Below, piece after piece: positions 4,640-9,075 of a DNA stretch of 9,075 nucleotides. This DNA is from Anaerolineae bacterium. GTDB taxonomy: Bacteria > Chloroflexota > Anaerolineae > 4572-78 > NAK82. Below the pieces are notes generated by a model that saw only the letters and a list, made by a program, of their open reading frames with translations, was not told the DNA's origin and searched no databases. Both the position numbers and the translations under genes were made by a program. The DNA is taken from positions 1 through 9,075 of the forward strand of contig JAUVPY010000066.1 in assembly GCA_030598425.1 (NCBI GenBank). The letters are read 5' to 3'. The first letter of the stretch is position 1; every line of letters starts with the position of its first letter.

Positions 4640-7600
4640 ACGTTTCGCTTCACCCCCAGCGTGATCGAAGTACCCTCGATCTTGTGCGTCTCGGTATAGG
4701 CATCGGCTGGTGGCTCACTTGCCACGAGTTCAGCGGACAAAGTTTCAGCCCGGATGTAGTCACCCCACTCGACCACCACGTCAGCGAGCTCACCTTCAAC
4801 GGCATACCAGGTAGTGATACGGTCTTCAATGTTGAAGTCCGCGTCCTTACGCATGGTTTGCACGCGACGCACCACCTCCCGCGCTAAGCCTTCAGCCTTG
4901 AGTTGCGGCGTGATGACCGCATCCACCGCTACGGTAACCCCCTTATCAGCGGCGACCGCCAAACCTTCAGCGGGCTCTGTTTGGACCAACACTTCCTCCG
5001 GGGCCAACTGCACGCCCTCGCCCTCAACCTCCAATGTCACAGGCAAACCAGCTTGTACTCGCCTGACGACATCCGCCGGCTCGGCTGCCGTCAGCGCAGC
5101 CCGCACCTTGGGGAAGTTGGGACCGAACTTCGGTCCGAGCAGTTTGTTGTCAGGTAAGATGCGATAATTGACCAGCGTGCCTTCTTCTTCGACAAACTCG
5201 AGCGCCTTTACGTTTAGCTCATCGGCCACGATGTCAACCAGCTCAGCCGTCAATTCCGCCTTCACATCCCCAGCGTAAGCCATCGCTTTGGCCAGCGGCT
5301 GGCGCACCTTGATGTTAGCACTGCCGCGCGCGCCCAATCCCAGGCTGGCGATACGCCGCGCCAGCGACATCTGCTCAATCAACCCCTCGTCAATGGCCGC
5401 CTCATCAACCTGTGGCCAATCGCAGTGATGGATACTCCCATAGGCATCGGGTTGAACTGAGCACGCCAGGTTTTGATACATTACCTCAGTGACAAAAGGC
5501 GTCATAGGAGCCAGCAACTTGACCAGCTTGACAAGAACGTGATAGAGAGTGCCATAGGCGGTGTGCTTGTCGGCGTCTTGCTCGCTCTTCCAGAACCGAC
5601 GGCGACTGCGGCGCACGTACCAATTGGTCAAATCGTCCAGGAACGGCTCGACAACCATCGTCGCGCTGTAAGCGTCGGAGTCCTCCAACGCTACAGTGCA
5701 GCGGGCGGCGACCTGGTTGATCCGCGCCAGTATCCACCGGTCGAGCGGGTTGTCGCTGCTCGGAGTGGGTCCCTCAGGTGTCCCAGGCACGAACCCCTCG
5801 CGTGATGGTTCCCAGCCGTCGAGGTTGGCGTAGGTGACGAAAAAATTGTAGACGTTCCACAGCGGGATCAGGAACTGGCGGCGCACCTCGTCAGCGCGGC
5901 TATAGCCAAAGAGCAGGTTGTTCTCGGGCTTCTGGGCGCAGTAGAGCCAACGCATCACGTCCACGCCCATTTTGTCGGCGGCGTCGTTGAATTCAATGGC
6001 ATTGCCCCAGCTCTTGTGCATCGGCCGTCCATCCTCGGCAAACAACGTGGCGTAGCCGAAGTTCTCCAGGAAGGGAGGGCTCCTGTCGATAACAGTGGCC
6101 ATTGCCAGCAGGCTATAAAACCAATTCCGGAACTGGCCAGGGAAGGACTCGCTGATCCAGTGGGCCGGATACCACTTACGCCAGTAGTCGGGATCGCTGC
6201 GATAGCGCAACGTGCTGAAGCTGACGATACCAGCATCTAGCCAAGGATTGCCCACGTCGAGGATACGGCTCATCAGCCCACCACACTGAGTACATTCGAT
6301 TTTGACCGCGTCGATGTATGGGCGATGGGGCGTGTGACCATCGAACGCGTCCCAGCCTTCGACAGCGCGCTCCTTCAACTCCATCTCATCGCCGATGACT
6401 TCGTAGTGATTGCAGCCCGGACACTCCCAGAAGGGAAGCGCCAATCCCCAGTAGCGTTTCTTGCTGATCATCCAATCGTGCATATTACGCAGCCAGTCCA
6501 TCTCCCGGGCATAACCAAACTCAGGGATCCAGCGGATCTGGTCTACCACATCCATGATTTGGTAGCGAAGGCTGCGATCTTTTTCCTCTTGGGTTAGCTG
6601 CTCACGCGGTTTGTCGTAAACCGGCCCCATGCTGATGAACCACTCATCCACCAAGCGGAAGACCAAATCGGTTTTGCAGCGCCAGCAGACCGGGTAACGG
6701 TGGGTGTAATCCTCAATACGATATACCAGGTCCTTGTTTCGTAAGTCCTCGAATATCGGCTCCGTCACCCCAGAGACGTGTTTGCCGGTCAGCCAGCCGA
6801 ACTTGTGGACAAAATAGCCTTCGTCGTCTAGCGGCGCGACCAGTGGGAATTGGTGTTCTACCCCCAACGCGAAGTCCTCAGCACCACAGCCAGGCGCGAT
6901 GTGCACGATACCGGTGCCTTCCGTCTCGCCCACCTCGTCCCACAGGATGACACGGTGGGCTTCGACGGCGCTCTCCCGCACGTCGCGGACGAGTTCTTTC
7001 AAGTCGGTGCGTCCGCCTGCCTGCTGAGCTGCTTCCAGGTCGTCGAAGGGCCCGTCATAGGTCCAGCCTTCCAGAGCAGTGCCGGGCATCTCCTCCAACA
7101 CTTCGTAGTCACCCCTCAGCATATGCAGCGTGCCCTTCGACAAGTACAGCACTTCGTCGCCGTTCCTATGGCTTGGCTCAGGAATAGTCTTCACTTTGAC
7201 ATAGGTCAAATCTGGACCGACGGCGGCCGCGACATTGCTGGTCAGCGTCCAGGGCGTGGTGGTCCACACCAGCAGCGATTCCTTCTCTCGGCCACGCAGC
7301 GGGAAGCGCAGGGTTACACCGGGGTGTGTCATCTCCACGTAGCCGTCGGTGACGATTTCGTGCTGGCTGATGCCGGTGGCGCAGCGCGGGCACCAGGGCA
7401 TTACGTCAGCGCCGCGATATAGCCAGCCCTTCTCCCAACACTTTTTGAGGAAGGTCCAGATCATATAGTTGTTTTCGGTGGCAAAGGTAAAATAGCTATA
7501 CTCCAACTCTGGCATACCCAGTCGCCCGACGATCCGCTCCACTGTGTCAGTGACTGGCCCTTGGGTTCCCTCTACCGTCGCGACGTGCGACGGATCCTCC

Positions 7601-8076
7601 ATCAGTTTCTCGGCCAGCCAGCGCAGGCGGTCGGGGTCGTCCCATTCCATCCAATAGCCAAGCCGGACAGACTGCTCCGTCTGCACGGCGGCGTAGCGCA
7701 ACACACGCTCTTTGCACTTACGCACAAAACGATCCAGACCGTAGTCCTCGATATCCTTCTTGGACGTGAAGCCGAGTTCCTTCTCAACCTCCACCTCGAC
7801 CCATAGTCCCTGACAGTCAAAACCGTTCTGGTAGCGCAACTCTCGACCACGCATCGTCCAGTAGCGATTGTAGAGGTCCTTATAGGCACGTCCCCACCCA
7901 TGATGGATGCCCATTGGATTGTTGGCCGTAATCGGCCCGTCAATGAAGGACCAGTGCGGCTGCCCCTTATGCAGCTTACGCAGCTTATGAAAGGCACCCG
8001 TTTCCTTCCAGAAGTCCAGCACTTCCCGCTCCTGCGCGGGGAAGTCCACCTGGGCAGGTACTTCTTTAAACGGCAT
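4636..8076 (-). CDS. ileS: Isoleucyl-tRNA synthetase, IleRS2-like with GIHH in place of HIGH
   Basis: Cytoplasmic class I synthetase that charges tRNA-Ile; 1146 residues, somewhat longer than the usual 1030-1050 of type 2 IleRS. The signature HIGH is replaced by GIHH (residues 56-59). The KMSKS loop reads PMHKS (685-689), followed by WGN. The CP1 editing domain has WTTTPWTLTSN (271-281) and GTGIVHIAPGCGAEDF, with the likely editing Asp at 401. Two four-cysteine zinc clusters are visible: C229/C232 with C464/C467, and C552/C555 with C595/C598. The anticodon-binding helical domain starts near DNPLDRWILARIN (775-787). The C-terminus (about 970-1146) resembles the DUF5915 region of type 2 enzymes rather than the zinc-finger end of type 1. 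A segment at about 145-195 looks like an insertion relative to typical IleRS. AGGAGG lies 6 nt before the ATG. No T-box sequence is seen upstream. Confidence 0.95.
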   Translation of the reverse strand: MPFKEVPAQVDFPAQEREVLDFWKETGAFHKLRKLHKGQPHWSFIDGPITANNPMGIHHGWGRAYKDLYNRYWTMRGRELRYQNGFDCQGLWVEVEVEKELGFTSKKDIEDYGLDRFVRKCKERVLRYAAVQTEQSVRLGYWMEWDDPDRLRWLAEKLMEDPSHVATVEGTQGPVTDTVERIVGRLGMPELEYSYFTFATENNYMIWTFLKKCWEKGWLYRGADVMPWCPRCATGISQHEIVTDGYVEMTHPGVTLRFPLRGREKESLLVWTTTPWTLTSNVAAAVGPDLTYVKVKTIPEPSHRNGDEVLYLSKGTLHMLRGDYEVLEEMPGTALEGWTYDGPFDDLEAAQQAGGRTDLKELVRDVRESAVEAHRVILWDEVGETEGTGIVHIAPGCGAEDFALGVEHQFPLVAPLDDEGYFVHKFGWLTGKHVSGVTEPIFEDLRNKDLVYRIEDYTHRYPVCWRCKTDLVFRLVDEWFISMGPVYDKPREQLTQEEKDRSLRYQIMDVVDQIRWIPEFGYAREMDWLRNMHDWMISKKRYWGLALPFWECPGCNHYEVIGDEMELKERAVEGWDAFDGHTPHRPYIDAVKIECTQCGGLMSRILDVGNPWLDAGIVSFSTLRYRSDPDYWRKWYPAHWISESFPGQFRNWFYSLLAMATVIDRSPPFLENFGYATLFAEDGRPMHKSWGNAIEFNDAADKMGVDVMRWLYCAQKPENNLLFGYSRADEVRRQFLIPLWNVYNFFVTYANLDGWEPSREGFVPGTPEGPTPSSDNPLDRWILARINQVAARCTVALEDSDAYSATMVVEPFLDDLTNWYVRRSRRRFWKSEQDADKHTAYGTLYHVLVKLVKLLAPMTPFVTEVMYQNLACSVQPDAYGSIHHCDWPQVDEAAIDEGLIEQMSLARRIASLGLGARGSANIKVRQPLAKAMAYAGDVKAELTAELVDIVADELNVKALEFVEEEGTLVNYRILPDNKLLGPKFGPNFPKVRAALTAAEPADVVRRVQAGLPVTLEVEGEGVQLAPEEVLVQTEPAEGLAVAADKGVTVAVDAVITPQLKAEGLAREVVRRVQTMRKDADFNIEDRITTWYAVEGELADVVVEWGDYIRAETLSAELVASEPPADAYTETHKIEGTSITLGVKRNV

Positions 8077-8106
8077 CTATCTCCTCCTACACGTTGAGAT
8101 GATTGA

Positions 8107-8135
8107 TTGTCGGATGTTTAGACTTAGAGTATAAT
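8107..8135 (+). promoter_or_regulatory. Probable promoter of the toxin-antitoxin operon
   Basis: TTGTCG (8107-8112), 17 bp, and a perfect TATAAT (8130-8135) give a start near 8142 and a leader of about 60 nt. A second candidate is TTGAGA (8140-8145), 17 bp, TATGAG (8163-8168). Related direct sequences GACTTAGAG (8121-8129) and GACTTGAGA (8137-8145), 16 bp apart, and GATTA at 8151 and 8160 could be operator sites for an autoregulating antitoxin; that is inference. Confidence 0.45.
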
Positions 8136-8156
8136 CGACTTGAGACATTTGATTAC
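8128..8156 (-). promoter_or_regulatory. Probable ileS promoter, overlapping the divergent promoter
   Basis: On the minus strand TATACT (plus 8128-8133) is a good -10 box, preceded 17 bp upstream by GTAATC (plus 8151-8156), a poor -35. Transcription would start near 8121, giving a leader of about 44 nt. The -10 shares its bases with the plus-strand TATAAT. Confidence 0.4.
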
Positions 8157-8203
8157 AGCGATTATGAGGTACTAAACGTTGGCTACGAAAGGATAGGTCG
8201 CCA

Positions 8204-8497
8204 ATGGATATTCCCCTAAAAATCGGCCGTTCAGAGTTTCCAGAGTCCGAAGTGCGTGATGTGGTGGACTATGCACTTCGCGCCGAGACGGAACAAGCCA
8301 GACTGCGACGGGACTATTACGAAGAGAAATGCCAAGATTTCGAGAACAGACATAATATGTCTTCCGATGAGTTCTTGGCGCGATTTGACGCAGGTGTGCT
8401 AGGCGACGATGCAAGCTTTTTTGACTGGTATGCGGCCAAGCGCGGCTTGGACCTGTGGGAGCGACGTTATCGCATTCTGAGTGGGGTCTCCGTGTGA
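8204..8497 (+). CDS. Putative antitoxin paired with a TumE-family toxin
   Basis: A 97-residue acidic, largely helical cytoplasmic protein. Residues 14-50 are charged and suit a long helix or coiled coil (VRDVVDYALRAETEQARLRR, then YYEEKCQDFENRHNM). The segment NMSSDEFLARFDAGVLGDDASFFDW (51-75) matches the recurring GMS..EF..RF..G.LGDD..FF.W pattern of small antitoxins that precede TumE-like toxins, as I recall it. No DNA-binding ribbon or helix-turn-helix is obvious. Its job would be to bind and neutralise the downstream protein, and possibly to repress the operon. AGGATAGG lies upstream of the ATG. The TGA overlaps the next start as GTGA, showing translational coupling. Base composition looks lower in GC than ileS, which would suit a mobile module; I did not compute it. 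Confidence 0.7.
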   Translation: MDIPLKIGRSEFPESEVRDVVDYALRAETEQARLRRDYYEEKCQDFENRHNMSSDEFLARFDAGVLGDDASFFDWYAAKRGLDLWERRYRILSGVSV

Positions 8498-8883
8498 CCG
8501 CACGCGAATACTATCATAGTATGCAGGCCACAATTGGTGAAGCACCCCACGTAACTGCCTCGGACGTGAGCTTCGATGAAATTGTGGCAAACGAGTGCTA
8601 CATCCGTGGTATGTTGAAACTAAGCGGTGGCTTTGAGCTACACATCGCCGAATACGTTATTACCGAGCCAAATATCGAGCGTTCTAAGTACCGCTACCAT
8701 CTTCAGAGAGCCGATGGGACCTCAGTGGCCCGCTGGGACAATGTACCTCACCATCGAGACATTTCCACCTTTCCTGATCACCGGCACAACGATAGTGGTT
8801 CGGTTCACCCTTCACCGACAATGGATGTGTTTCAGGTCTTGACCGCAGTAATCCCCCTCATCATGTCATCAAACGACGATTGA
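8494..8883 (+). CDS. TumE-like (DUF6516) toxin of a toxin-antitoxin pair
   Basis: The product is about 129 residues from a GTG at 8494 that overlaps the antitoxin stop by 4 nt (GTGA); the in-frame ATG at 8455 would overlap the antitoxin by 43 bp and is less likely. The family pattern is clear: YIRGMLKLSGGFELHIAEYV (36-55), YRYHLQ (66-71), DGTSVARWDN (74-83), PHH (85-87), TFPDHRH (92-98), PSPTMDVFQVL (106-116). The many conserved His, Asp and Arg residues in the YRYHLQ/RWDN/PHH/HRH motifs suggest a catalytic or metal-binding site. The mechanism of this toxin family is not known to me. It ends only 5 bp before the stop of the convergent RNase H-like gene, so there is no room for a terminator. 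The pair is read as an operon from the 8107-8135 promoter. Confidence 0.78.
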   Translation: MTAREYYHSMQATIGEAPHVTASDVSFDEIVANECYIRGMLKLSGGFELHIAEYVITEPNIERSKYRYHLQRADGTSVARWDNVPHHRDISTFPDHRHNDSGSVHPSPTMDVFQVLTAVIPLIMSSNDD

Positions 8884-8888
8884 CACAG

Positions 8889-9075
8889 TTAATGTCCCAG
8901 CACTTTAACCGACTCGTCACGCGGCTGCTCTACCAGGCGGTACCCGCCGAAGCGAGACAACAGGCTGCGCACGATGTCGCGCCGATGGCGCATGCGCTCG
9001 TTTTTTGCCTTCCACTCGCCGCGCACCTGGCGTAGCACCAGATTGGAATCGCCTCGTACCTCGATGGTGAAATCG
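8889..9075 (-). CDS. RNase H-fold protein, C-terminal fragment (cut by right window edge)
   Basis: The minus-strand frame enters from the right edge and ends with TAA at 8889-8891, giving 61 full codons. The sequence DFTIEVRGDSNLVLRQVRGE, then WKAKNERMRHRRDIVRSLLS, then RFGGYRLVEQPRDESVKVLGH matches the C-terminal half of RNase HI-like (RVT_3-type) proteins. The RGDS motif carries the third catalytic Asp, followed by LV.RQVRGEWKAKN and an amphipathic helix. The usual ending, with N..AD.LA carrying the last catalytic Asp, is replaced by PRDESVKVLGH, so the fourth acidic residue is missing or displaced. The enzyme would cleave RNA in RNA-DNA hybrids if active. The N-terminus is outside the window, so length and the other catalytic residues cannot be judged. 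It converges with the toxin gene with a 5-bp gap. Confidence 0.75.
   Translation of the reverse strand, partial: DFTIEVRGDSNLVLRQVRGEWKAKNERMRHRRDIVRSLLSRFGGYRLVEQPRDESVKVLGH

Noticed and set aside
8077..8203. T-box or other tRNA-sensing leader ahead of ileS
   Set aside because: The ileS leader is only about 44 nt from the predicted start site, and no conserved T-box sequence or terminator/antiterminator pair is present.
8455..8493. Upstream ATG start for the toxin (13 extra residues)
   Set aside because: It would overlap the antitoxin by 43 bp with no good ribosome binding site, whereas the GTG at 8494 gives the typical 4-nt overlap and an N-terminus (MTAREYY) typical of the family.
1..9075. 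CRISPR array, tRNA/rRNA genes, insertion sequences, phage genes
   Set aside because: Reading both strands showed no regularly spaced repeats beyond the heptamer tract, no T-loop consensus in a cloverleaf context, and no transposase, integrase or phage structural motifs.

Overview
The window looks like chromosomal DNA from an environmental bacterium. GC content is moderately high (judged by eye) and coding is dense on both strands. My best guess is Chloroflexota (Anaerolineae-like). This rests on the IleRS subtype, a cobalamin-binding-type radical SAM protein, an archease, a TumE-type toxin-antitoxin pair and degenerate heptanucleotide intergenic repeats. It is an inference from gene content, not from a search.

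Layout, left to right. (1) 1-269, minus strand: the N-terminal two thirds of an archease, the activator of the RNA ligase RtcB, cut by the window edge, with a good sigma-70-type promoter just upstream. (2) 556-1902, plus strand: an exported two-domain beta-rich protein of unknown function with two related PPC-like repeats. It converges on (3) 2020-3402, minus strand: a radical SAM enzyme with an N-terminal cobalamin-binding-like domain, whose real start is probably a TTG set by a perfect internal Shine-Dalgarno. A strong hairpin terminator lies between the two. (4) 3403-3832: an unusually structured intergenic stretch. It holds a 9-bp perfect hairpin, a 31-codon reading frame that is a complete lipoprotein signal peptide followed by a stop, a 12-bp palindrome, a terminator that points against the neighbouring gene, and a 13-bp direct repeat. 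(5) 3833-4498, plus strand: a lipoprotein thioredoxin of the TlpA/ResA type with a CPPC active site. (6) A terminator and a 7-bp-period repeat array lead into (7) 4636-8076, minus strand: a 1146-residue isoleucyl-tRNA synthetase. (8) Divergent from ileS is a two-gene toxin-antitoxin operon (8204-8883) whose promoter appears to overlap the ileS promoter. (9) The window ends in the C-terminal part of an RNase H-fold protein on the minus strand, only 5 bp beyond the toxin stop.

The most notable item is the IleRS active site. The class I signature HIGH is replaced by GIHH and the KMSKS loop reads PMHKS. The GXHH swap has been described in a subset of type 2 IleRS enzymes and linked to extreme resistance to the IleRS inhibitor mupirocin. 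Next in interest are the shared ileS/toxin-antitoxin promoter region and the structured leader in front of the thioredoxin gene. Most genes here look independently transcribed; the only clear operon is the toxin-antitoxin pair. I see no tRNA, rRNA, CRISPR array, insertion sequence or transposase.
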